Assembly (NCBI GenBank): GCA_900155495.1
Contig: FTLJ01000214.1
Location: forward strand, 1 to 64,000
Source of the DNA: Porogramme epimiltina
Taxonomy: Eukaryota; Basidiomycota; Agaricomycetes; Polyporales; Polyporaceae
Direction of reading: 5' to 3'
Length of the DNA: 64,000 bases
The notes beneath the pieces were generated by a model that did no database searches, had not been told where the DNA came from, and worked only from the letters and a program-made list of their open reading frames with translations. Position 1 is the stretch's first letter; the number at the start of each line of letters is the position of its first letter. Below are positions 37,066 to 47,098 of the stretch, piece by piece. Both the position numbers and the translations under genes were made by a program.

Positions 37066-38709
37066 GTGGAAAATGGGATGTGGGGGGAGGCGTAACCATC
37101 AGCTGGCTGTGAGCTAATAGACAGATTCTATATATCTTCACGTCCACAAAGAGCAGCCAAACTCTCATACCGCCCGAGCCAAACACCCTCAATGAGATCT
37201 CTGGATGTCAGGGATAAAGGACTGGCTGGATTTCCCGGTCCACGACCCTACGCCGTGATATCCCGCTGACCTCTAGGGTGCTGCCGCGGGGAACTTTATT
37301 TATATGGAGACTGGTGTACGGACGTGCACACACAGGACGTAAAGGCGCCGCCCGCGAGGCCGCGATATCAGGCTGGATTGAGGAAACCTTTTGCCACTGA
37401 CGAGGGCTCTTGGGTGTAAACCAGCATAATCGTCGGCCTTGTTCATCATTATGCTGATACTAAAAGTACGCCGTTTGTTTTTTCCTTGGCCCGCCCGGAG
37501 GTAGAATAGTACTAGAAGAGTTCGGCGAGATAGGCGAGCAGCTGAAGGGGTCAGACAGTCCATGCGGCCATTCCTCGTATACGTGCTGGACTCGGTGAGT
37601 TGACAGTGTACTTTTCATATTGAGGAGGAGTATTTATGAAGGGATATCTTCGTCAATTTACACTTGTTGACCTTGGTATCAATCGGGATACTCCCTTACT
37701 CCCCCTAGTCAGGATCTAGCTAACCAGAACCGCAGAAGTCTTACATTCGTGCGAGCAAAAAGGTAAAGTGACTTGATCACCCAGCTTACCCGGAGGTGCC
37801 CGTTAACTTCAGGACCGCATAACGAGAGTCGGACGAAGCCTGTTCAAGGAATCGAGCTCCGAGATCTCCGAGCCCGACTTTGAGATGCGCGATGGCGGAA
37901 TCTAGCTGGATATCACGGATGCATTAAGCAAAAGGGATGTCGATCGTACGATGTACGCGAAAAAGCCAAAAAGTTGGCCGGGGACTGTGGGGGGAAGCAT
38001 GTCAACAGGGGCTGCGTGCTGCGCCACCACGCCGCACGGAACAGAGCTTGCTTCGGAGGCCCGACTCCCATGCGCGTATTATACCGGCGTCTCACCTTTC
38101 GATCAGTTATCCATTCGCTTGCCACGAGCCGTAAGCTCTGTAGAAGCCTGTCATAGACTATAGTGCCACGAGGTGTGGGGCCGCCGCAGAACTCGTGCCT
38201 GAGAGCCAGAAGTTGGATAAGTGTTGAGGCGGCGGTACTTACTACGCAGACCGGTCAGGAGAGCATTAGATATTGACGATTGTAAAGAGGTGGTATGGGC
38301 CAATTGTTCCAATAGCGTAGGCGTCCATACACTGTTAACAGTGCAATCGTCGCGCGGACTTGACGCGGTACTCCATGTGCGCACTGTGTTTGAGTAGTCC
38401 GTTGACCATGAGTAAGTGAACGACATCCAGATATTTGACACCAAAGTTTCAGAAGAGCACCCGAGGACGGAATATTGGCGCGCTCGTCCCGCCGCAAAGG
38501 ACTATATGCACGCTCACAACTCGGGTTCTACTTACGCAGTTAACGACAGACAATATCCCGAATGATAGACATTTCATTATTGTTGAGCAACGACAGCGTA
38601 CAAACTCCCCTACAGATCAGAAAGTCCCAAAACACGAAACATGATAGCACGATCCTTTTGTTTTTCGCCGACTCCTCTCTCTCTCAAGTCTACGAGGGAA
38701 CGACGAAGC
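37066..38709. other. 1.6 kb intergenic region
   Basis: Between two minus-strand genes: the promoter of the five-exon gene and the 3' flank of CPA1. Short open frames only, with no consistent exon chain found. No repeat or RNA gene recognised. Confidence 0.45.
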
Positions 38710-40145
38710 TCAGGCCGCGACGGCGACGCGCTTGGGAGCCTCTGCGCCGACCTGAGGGACGACCTTCGCGGCGCCCACCATCGGCTGGGAGCCGGGGACG
38801 GCGAGGTGCAGCTTGTGCGCGCGGCACTCAGCAAGGAAATCCGTGAACATCTGCGAAGGCACCAGGTCAGCCTCCGTCTGCGGCGACACGCAGACCTATG
38901 TATACACACCTCGATAGTATCGAGCGGGCCGCCCGCGCTCTCGGGGTGGAACTGCACGCCCCAGACCTTGCGGCCGGACTCGGCGGTGGACTTGATGCCC
39001 TCGACGGACGAGTCGTTGCAGTTGATGAAGAACGGCTCCCACCCCGCCGGGAACGGGTCCTGCAGCTTGAGCGCGTACTGGTGGTTCTGGCTCGTCACGT
39101 ACACGCGCCCCGCGCGGATCGAGCCCGCGGACGCGAGCGCGAGCACGGGCTGGTTGTGCCCGCGGTTCCCAAACGTCATCCGGTACGCCTCGAGCCCCGC
39201 CGCCATCCCGATCACCTGGTGGCCCATGCAGATCCCGAACACGGGCCGGTCCCACTCGCGCAGCGTCCGGCGGAGGTGCAGCGCGGCCTCCATGCAGTGG
39301 TTCGGGTCGCCGGGCCCGTTCGAGAGGAAGAGCCCGTCGTACTGGTCGCGGACCGTGTTGAAGTCGAAGTTCCACGGGAGGACGGTCACGGCCGCGCCGC
39401 GGCGCACGAGCGAGCGGAGGATGTTCGCCTTGGCGCCGAAGTCGAGAACGGCGATCTTGACGTCGCCCTTGGGGTTGAGCTCGTACGGGGCCTTCGTCGA
39501 GACCTGGTCGACGAGGTTCTCGAACGTCGGGTCCCAGTACTCCTCGGGCTGCGGGGCGGCGAGGGCCGCGTCGGCGCCCACGGCGAGGCGGCCGAGGGTG
39601 GTGCCCTGGTCGCGGAGGAGGGTGGTGATGGCGCGGGTGTCGACGCCAGTGATGCCGGGGACGTTGTTGCGCTGGCACCAGGCGGCGAGGGACTCGACGG
39701 CGGTGTAGTGGGAAAACTTCTCGGCGACGTCAGCGACGACGACGGCGGTGCATTGGATGCCGGACGACTCGAGGACGACGCCGACGTCCTGGCTGTCGAT
39801 GGGGGTGGTGTTGCTCGGCACGCCGTAGTTGCCGATGAGGGGGGTAGTGAACACGAGGATTTGTCCGCGGTAGGACGGGTCCGTCATCGATTCGGTATCT
39901 GGGCGGATTGCGTGTGAGTCACTGTGACTTCCGTCATCAAGACGAGTGAGGAACTTACATGATGTGATGGACGTGGAGAAGACGGTCTCTCCAAAGATAC
40001 TGCGAGGCGCACCGAAGGAGCGTCCCTTGAAGGATTGTCCGGTCTTGAGGTGAAGGACAGCGGGCAGCATAGTAGATGTGGAAGGGGCATGGGTGGCAAG
40101 GCCCCGAGAGGCACGAGCGATGTGGGTGAAGTTACGCATAAACAT
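38710..40145 (-). CDS. CPA1: carbamoyl-phosphate synthase small subunit, arginine-specific
   Basis: Glutaminase subunit that releases ammonia from glutamine for carbamoyl phosphate synthesis by the large subunit, first step of the arginine branch. Three exons (40145-39959, 39898-38910, 38850-38710) give 438 residues. The N-terminus (MFMRNFTHIARASRGLATHA) is rich in Arg and Ser and lacks acidic residues, as expected of a mitochondrial presequence. The CPSase small-chain domain begins at LHLKTGQSFKGRSFGAPRSI; GITGVDTRAITTLLRDQG is diagnostic. The class I amidotransferase domain shows FLSNGPGDPNHC, the nucleophile Cys in FGICMGHQVIGMA and the catalytic His-Pro-Glu in VWGVQFHPES. The separate small chain and the mitochondrial presequence point to the arginine-specific enzyme, not the fused pyrimidine enzyme. 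A 24-codon uORF lies in the leader. Confidence 0.96.
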
Positions 40146-40641
40146 GGTGCTGCTCGGTGGTCTTTTAGTGACTGAGGAGAGAGAAAACGAGATCGCTGAG
40201 GTAACTGTTCATCCGCGTCAGTTTGCCTGTCCCACGGCCCAACGAAGGACGAGGAAGACGTACTCGTCGCGGGTGTTCTGAGTGAAGGTCATGAACGAGC
40301 GGTTTCGCTCAGGGTGGAGAGGGCGAGAGGCGGAGCTCTTTGAGGATGCAGGTCGCGGTGCGTGGCGAAGAAATTTACGGTGACTCGCGTACGAGTACGT
40401 CAGGTTTTGTGCGCGCACCACGTTCCCACGCCCGCTAATCACCGAGAGCAAGCGATAACGCAGGATCTAATCTCCCTCGATAGTCATTACTTACGTGATA
40501 TTATGAAAGGTAATTGCTTGCGTAACCACGCTCACTACTGCGGCGCTTCTATGCTCCAGTGCGATCCAGTGAGACCGATGCCGGAATGCCATCTCTCTTG
40601 CACACGCCGTCCATGATATTGACCTACACCCATCCATCGCA
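40146..40641. promoter_or_regulatory. divergent promoter region CPA1 / BSD-domain gene
   Basis: About 500 bp between divergent start codons; contains the CPA1 leader with its uORF on the minus strand and the promoter of the plus-strand gene. No TATA element was identified with confidence. Confidence 0.5.
40218..40292 (-). promoter_or_regulatory. CPA1 upstream ORF, candidate arginine attenuator peptide
   Basis: A 24-codon uORF in the CPA1 leader. It starts MTFTQNTRDEY, ends LRWAVGQAN, and stops 72 nt before the CPA1 ATG. Ascomycete CPA1/arg-2 genes carry a uORF of 24-25 codons in this position that stalls ribosomes when arginine is high; shared features here are the length, an F-T pair, an acidic residue before Tyr and a Trp near the end, although the spacing differs. 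The uORF overlaps a possible 59 nt intron (donor GTACGT inside the Asp-Glu-Tyr codons, branch CTGAC, acceptor AACAG); splicing would change the reading to DDYLSDL, even closer to the ascomycete core, but would then overlap the CPA1 start. Function is inferred from position. Confidence 0.5.
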
Positions 40642-42594
40642 ATGAACTTTTTCGACGCATACGAGGTCCCCGGGACGACGACACCCCCGGTGAATGCCCA
40701 GCCACAACAGAGCCTGAACGAGGAGGTCGAGCAGGTCGTCGGGCAGCTCTCCCGGTTCTGGGGCGGGTTCCGGAAACAAGTACGCACCACTGTCGCTCTC
40801 GTGCCCCTCCCTCCCGTCCCCTCCAGCTCCGGGGGAGGAGGGGGGCGTTTGACACGGCCCCGAGCGCGGCTCACACGTGTCCTCCCCCTTGTCCTCGTCT
40901 AGAGCCAGACCGCGTTCGAGTCCGCACGGAAGGACTTTGGCCAGGTCGTGCAGCAAGCGCAGAAGGAGTTAACCAAGCTCGCTACGGATGCGGGCCCTGC
41001 GGCCTCCGCCTCGGGCTCTGGCTCTGCTGCCCCGGATCCCAGCACATCTGCAACCGAGCAGGCGGCGTCGATCCTTGCGGAGGCCCAAGAAGCAGCCTCG
41101 TCTGAGCCCTCTACATCCACCACGCCCACACCCACCGAGAAGGCCGCCCCCTCCGACACCCCCGCCTCCGCCTCCGACGCCTCCGCCTCCACCTCCGCCC
41201 CAGCAGCGGGGACGCTCTTCGCGCGGCTGCAGGCCTCGCTCCCGCCCGCGCTCGTGCAGACCGTGCAGAACGTGCAGCAGAACGTGCAGCACGCGCAGCT
41301 CCCCGAGACGCTGCGCGACACGCTCCAGCAGGCGCAGGCGCACGCGCGCAACGCGAGCTCGCTCGCCGGCGCGACGGACTTTGCGGCCCTCCGCGGCGCC
41401 GTCGCGGGCGAGCTCGCGCGCGTGCAGGGCGCGACGGGCGACTACGTGCAGCGCTCCGAGGCGCTCCTCCGGGAGGCGGGCGAGTTCCTCCGGGAGGCGG
41501 TCAAGGTCGTGCCCCCCGAGGGCGGCGCTGCTGCCGAGGACCCGTACGCGGGGCTCATCTGGGACGGGACGGACGTGTGGATGCTCCCCACCACCGCATC
41601 GGCCTCCGGGGCAGGAGCAGGGGAGGACGGAAAGGGCAAAGGGAAGGGCAAGGAGCGGGAGGGCTCGACGGGGCCGGGGCGGCCGTCGGTGGACACGCTG
41701 CGCGCGGTGGCGACCCGCGCGGAGTCGATGCTGAAGCAGCTGCGGCACGACCCGGCGGTGATCAGGGCGGACCCGCACGAGGACGCGGCGGTGCGCGAGG
41801 CGTTCGCGGCGTGGCTCGCGGCGGAGGTCGCGTCCGAGGACCGCGGGCTCGGGACCGCTGCGTGGCGGAACCGCGTCGAGCGCGCCCTCGCGGACCCCGT
41901 GGACGGCGTCGCGCTCGCGGCGACGCGGGACGCGCTAGGTGCGTGCTTTTTTTTTAAACATCGTTTACTTTTAGCAGCTGCTGTGCGGTGCGCTCACTCG
42001 GGTCCGGTTCTGCCGACAGTGCCGGAGCCTCTGACGGAGGACGAGTTCTGGACGCGGTATTTCTTCCGGGTGCACCAGGTCGAGCGGGAGGAGGCTCGCC
42101 GGAAGGCTATCATACAAGGTGGGCGCTCTCGACGACTATTGCATCCCCCCACCCCCCCGCGGTATGCTCACGGATCACCAGGAACGAACGAGAACGACGA
42201 GGACTTCAGCTGGGAAGACGACGACGAGGAGTCGGCGACTTCCCCCACGACTAAACCGGCACCGGCACCTCCCGCGCCCAAGGAGGCGGCGCCGCCTGCG
42301 GGTGTCACTGGCCATCTTACGGCAGACGCGAAGTCGCGGGTGTCGACACCCGGGAACATGAGCCCCGCGAGGCAGAGCAGCGAGGACAGCTACGACGTGG
42401 TGTCCTCGCAGGTGAGCCAGAGCGGAAAGGCAGAGACGGAGACTATCAAGGGGAAGAAGACGGACGAGGAGTCTGAGTCGGAAGACGACGATGAAGAGGA
42501 AGAAGACGACGACGACGACGATGATGATGATGAGGAAGAGGAGGAAGAGGAAGGAGAAGGGGAAGGATCTGAGGAGGATAGTGATTGGGAGTGA
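40642..42594 (+). CDS. BSD-domain protein (Dos2/BSDC1-like)
   Basis: Four exons (40642-40779, 40903-41938, 42020-42118, 42182-42594) join in phase to give 561 residues. Start MNFFDAYEVPGTTTPPVNAQ; the N-terminal part is helical and amphipathic (VEQVVGQLSRFWGGFRKQSQ, VVQQAQKELTKLA, LVQTVQNVQQNVQHAQLPET), as in BSDC1/Dos2 proteins. The BSD domain spans the second and third exons and ends in PEPLTEDEFWTRYFFRVHQV, containing the invariant Phe-Trp pair. The C-terminus is a long acidic run of Asp/Glu. The yeast relative Dos2 is linked to ubiquitin and heterochromatin functions, but the molecular role of the family is not settled. Codon usage is extremely GC-biased. Confidence 0.82.
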
Positions 42595-43345
42595 GGACGG
42601 AACGGACACGCGGCGATCGGGGTTAGGAGATGTACAGTACATTGATAAGCTGTGTCAGTATTCATTTGTGTCGATTATTCTCGGCGGTGAGTTGGGAGCT
42701 CGACGGGCGCGGGCAATTTCTCAGGAGGAGATGATGAGTATTCGGTGTGGTGTGGTGGGCTGTTGTTGAACAAACAATGCGCGGTAGATCGTCAGCGTTC
42801 CTGCATGATTTGCCATGGTGAAGAGACGACGACTTGGCACGGTCGATGATGCACTGGGGGGATGATGACCGAAGGCGAGGTATTTGATGGTTATAGGCAA
42901 GGCGGGGCCGGGGGTGGAGAGGCACGACGGATAAAATGTGCGTGAGTGATGAGCGGGCAGCGTGGCTGTGATCTGGGCGTGGAGGAGGGCCTGATATGGG
43001 CGTGGAGAAGGCGATCTGCAGGAGGGCGCCGGCGGTGCGCCCATGGCGGCTGTGTTTGGCCGCGGTCGGGGAGCGCCCGCGGAGGGGAGGTGGGCTCTGC
43101 CGCCTCTGGCCGCGGCAGGCTGGCACGCGCGGACAGAGCTCGCAGGTGCCGGGCGGGGTCGCCGCCGTGAGCGCGCGTGTGCGGCCCCTGTGTCCTGTGT
43201 GCTGGGTGCTGGTGAGCCCTCTCCTCTTCTCCGTCCACCCGCCTCGCTGCATGTACCGCCTCTCGCAGCACCCGGATCGCCCGCCCACGCCGACTACTTA
43301 ACCCCCGCCCGCCCCGTCCCCGCGTCCCTCTCCTCCCCCTCCGCC
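42595..43345. other. intergenic region upstream of the Zn2Cys6 gene
   Basis: About 750 bp: 3' flank of the BSD-domain gene and promoter of the transcription factor. Open frames on the minus strand here have no motifs and lie in GC-rich promoter DNA. Confidence 0.5.
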
Positions 43346-46300
43346 ATGCCTCCCGCCGACCACCTCCTCTTCGGCGCCACAGCCCCCGACTTCATATTCG
43401 ACCCCTCCGGCGTCGAATTCCCCGCCGCGTCCCCGCTCCTTGGCTCGGGCTCTTCCGCCTTCTCCGACCCCTGCTCATCCTCCAAGTCCTCCCCCGACCC
43501 TACCGACCGCGACTCCGAGCCCCCACAGGCGGGACCGAGCCACGCGTCCACCGCCGCCGCGAACCGCAAGCGCATCCGCCCCAAGATTGACCTCGCCCCA
43601 GGCCAGCCACCGACCGCTCGCGGGAACCCGCGCATCCGCGTCTTCGTCGCATGCTACCAGTGGTGAGCCCTACTTTTCACCTGCCCCAACCACCCTGGCT
43701 CATCCCGAATGCCCCCCGCTCCGCCTTCGCAGTCGCGCGCGGAAAATCCGCTGCGACGGCGCGAAACCGATCTGCTGCAACTGCCAGAAGCGCCCGGGCG
43801 AGGCGGAGCAGTGCTCCTATGACTCTGGCCCCAATCGCCGCGGCCCCGACAGAGGCCGGCGCGGGCGTGCCCCCGCCCCTCGCGCATCCGCCGCACCCAG
43901 CGCGAGGGCGGCCAAGAGGACGCGTTCCGCCCCCCAGGAGCCCGCCCTATCCACGTCCGAAACCGATGCAGCCCCGGACGTGGACACCGCATCAAGCACG
44001 GACGAGCACGAATTCTCCCAACTGACTAATGCTGCGCCCTACGAGCTTACAGATGTATGTGGCCCTGTTGATCGCCTTGTCCTCCTTGTGCTTCCCTCTG
44101 AGCGACGCGCCCTAGGACATTGTATGGGACTACGATCCCATGCTCTACGACATGAGCAACTTTACGGACGTGTTCGCCGTGCCCCCCGCCACCGTCGTCG
44201 TCACCCCTCCCGCAGAGGAGAACAACGCCGGCAAAGACACGGAGCACGAGTCGCTCCCCGCGCGGCCGAGCGCGCAGTTCTCGCGCGACACCTGGTGGGA
44301 CGCGCTGCTCACCTTCTACGCGGGCGCGGACGCGCCCCCGGAGCGCCCGCCCGTGTCGACGCTCACGCCGCCCCAGCGGAGCACCGCGATGCGGCACATC
44401 GTCAACGACCTGCGCGCGCTGCTGCAGGCCGCGCCGTGCTGGGTCTCGTTCATCCACATCCCGCGCTTCTTCGACACGCTCTTCAGCCCCGTGCGCCGCG
44501 GCGCGCTCCAGCCGAGCCTCCTCCTCAGCGCGCTCGCGCTCGGCACGCTCGCGCAGAGCTCCGAGGCGGAGAAGGGCGCGGACGGCCGCTCCCGCGCGCT
44601 CCGCCTCCTCGACATGTCGCACGCCGCCCTCCAGGCGAGCCTCGCCTCCGGGTGGGTCGACATCGGGCTCGTGCAGGCCGCCCTGGTGCGTGCGCCGCCC
44701 CCGCGGCTGTGAACGCATATGCATGCTCACCGCCCGCGCTCTTCCCGCAGCTCATCGTGTACTTCGAGATGCAGTCGCACCCGATGCAGACGCTCGAGCG
44801 CTCCAACTCGTCCCTCCTCCTCCTCGACTCGCTCGTGCGCGTCTTCGGGCTCGTCAACCTCGACGAAGGCACCAAGCCGCGCGGCGTCTCGCCGTACGTC
44901 GTCACCCGCGCCGGCACCGCGCCCGCGCAGGGCGCGTTCGTCCCCGCCCCGGACGCCTCCTCCATCCCGTACCTCGCGGGCGACCCGATGGGCGCGTTCG
45001 CCGCCGCGACGAGCGGCGCGCCGTTCGTCCCCGGGCCCGCGCCCCCCGCTGGCGCCGCCGCTGTGGTGCCTGAGGAATCGATTCCCGCAGCCGCCGCAGA
45101 GGCGTCCACGCTGCGCACGCCGCTGCACGCGCACCCGCTGCCGGGCGGGGGCCGGCGCGGGTGCAGCTGCCAGACGCTCTCGCTCGGCAAGACGTGGCCG
45201 TCGGTGCAGAAGCTCGCGCCGGCGTGGACGTCGACGATCACGTGGCCCGAGGGGCTGCCCGAGGGCGAGTTCGCGCGCGAGGAGGCGCGGCGGCTCGTGT
45301 GGGGCGCGGTGATGATCGTCGCGAGCCGGACGATGTACACGTCCGCGGCGCCAGATAGTATCTTGTGTAATGGGAAGCTGTTCGTGAGCGAGCCTGATAC
45401 GGTGAGTCGCTCCATCTCCCTCTCCCCTCCCGACCTCCCAGGGCATTGTGTACAAGGTGCGGCTCGCTGACTGACGCTCCTCGCGCAGTTCTCGCTGCTC
45501 CTCCCCGGGGAGGCGCTCGCGCGGGCGGGCGCGGCGGTCGAGACGGACGACGTGTGGACGCTGAGCCTGCGGACGATGCTGCTGCTGCACGTGTGCCAGC
45601 GCGTGCGCGAGGACGGCGCGCTGAGCGCGGCGGAGCGCGCGCACAACGCGGTGCAGACGTGGCTCGAGATCGACGACATCGAGCGGCGCCTCGCGCGCCA
45701 CACGTGCGAGCTCGACAGCGCGTTCGGGTTCCAGGCGCAGGAGATGTTGTTTGGGTGAGTCGGACCGGTTTTCTTTTTTTTGGCAGGAGAGAAGGGGCTG
45801 ATGGGAGGGTGTAGGTTGAGGATGTTGACGTCGTATGACTTCCGGCTGTTCATCCCGCAGGTGACGACGTACGTGCTCCCAATCGTTTCCAGCGATTTGA
45901 GCTAACCGTGATCTCACAGATCCGGCAACACCCTCTTCTACCGTGACAAAGCGGAGGAGTGGCGTAAGTGGCCATTCTACTGGGCTACATGGTACATTAC
46001 ACTAACGCCGTGCTCGCAGTGCGGTACACCGACGAGGTCTCGGGATGGATATGGCAGAGCATCAGCAAAAAGAACGAGTCCCCGAGCCGCGACCACCGCA
46101 AGTCGCTCCTCATCTTCTGGTACATGGCGAACATCAGGAAGTGCGTCCCCCTCGCACCATTCCCATTGAACCGCCTGGTTGACCGCCGCCCACACCACAC
46201 AGATCGATCGTGCTCTGGAGAGGCGACCGGGGCCTGACCCTCGCGCTCACCGTCGCGTGCAGGTTCGCAAAGTACGCCGAGTTCCTGATCCTGCTCTGGC

Positions 46301-46581
46301 CCAACCCACGTGCGTATCCTCTTCCTCCCTCCTCTCCCTCCCTCTTTCTTCCGTTTCGCTGACCGCAGCTCCTTTCCCCGCCACCAGGCCTCCGCATGAT
46401 CTGGCAGCAAATCCGCTTCGTGCTGGTCGAGTCGTGCCTCAGCGCCGGCGTGCCCCCGCCGTCGGCCTCGCTGCCCGTGGCGCCCATCCAGCCCGAGGCG
46501 GGCCCGTCCTCGGCCGGATCCTCCGCGGGCTCGAGCGCGGGCGCAAACGCGTACCGGGGCAACGTGGTACAGGAGAGTTAG
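43346..46581 (+). CDS. Zn2Cys6 fungal transcription factor
   Basis: Ten exons join in phase: 43346-43662, 43733-44054, 44116-44685, 44751-45401, 45489-45754, 45815-45868, 45920-45963, 46020-46140, 46263-46309, 46388-46581; total 861 residues. The zinc cluster CYQCRARKIRCDGAKPICCN and following Cys fit CX2CX6CX6CX2CX9C, and the first intron splits it after the second Cys. A basic linker follows (GRRGRAPAPRASAAPSARAA). The middle region (WDALLTFYAGADAPP, RHIVNDLRALLQAAPCWVSF, HIPRFFDTLF, SLLLSALALGTLAQ) matches the fungal transcription factor middle homology region, which extends to WYMANIRK and FAKYAEFLILLWPNP. The C-terminus is Ser/Ala/Pro-rich. Target genes cannot be read from the sequence; no biosynthetic cluster lies beside it. 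Confidence 0.9.
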
Positions 46582-47098
46582 TAGGCCCAGGTGTGCGTGT
46601 GTGTGTAGGTACTAGAAGTGCTAGAGGTCGCTCAGGAGTCGCAAGTATTGTACTTAATCGCCGCATAGTTGCTATCTCGGTCTGGCTGCGTGGATCTATA
46701 TACCACCCGCGATGTAGATGTACTGTATGTTGTACATCATCTTTTTACAGTTCCCCTTGGATGCTATACACGACTCGGACTGGAGCTTGGGCTCGTGCGA
46801 ACTGAGTGACGAGTGTGATACAAGTGATGCAATTAGGAAGAAGTAAAGCGTAGGTTGTGACGAAGGTGCAGGGGGACCATAATACACCGGACTGCACGTA
46901 TACGAATATGTCGATGCGATTGAGCGTCTGAGATGTACTGAACGGCAACGTCCATCTTGGCCACGATTATGGGGTTGGTATGCAAAAGAGTCAGTAAGTG
47001 GTAGATGAGGGATATTGTGTGCTGGAGGCCGTATGCTCGACGGGATAGTATGCAACATAAAAGAGGAGAAAAGCATGCAAAGTTCTGGGGACCAAACA
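46582..47098. other. convergent 3' intergenic region
   Basis: About 520 bp between convergent stop codons; AT-richer than its flanks, with TATATA-like stretches. Presumably both 3' UTRs. No gene seen. Confidence 0.5.

Noticed and set aside
38898..39917. 339-codon open frame antisense to CPA1
   Set aside because: A shadow of the strongly GC3-biased CPA1 coding sequence; the sense frame has full enzyme motifs.
41577..41957. Gly/Arg-rich frame inside the BSD-domain gene
   Set aside because: Out-of-frame reading of a GC-rich exon whose true frame continues across three phased introns.
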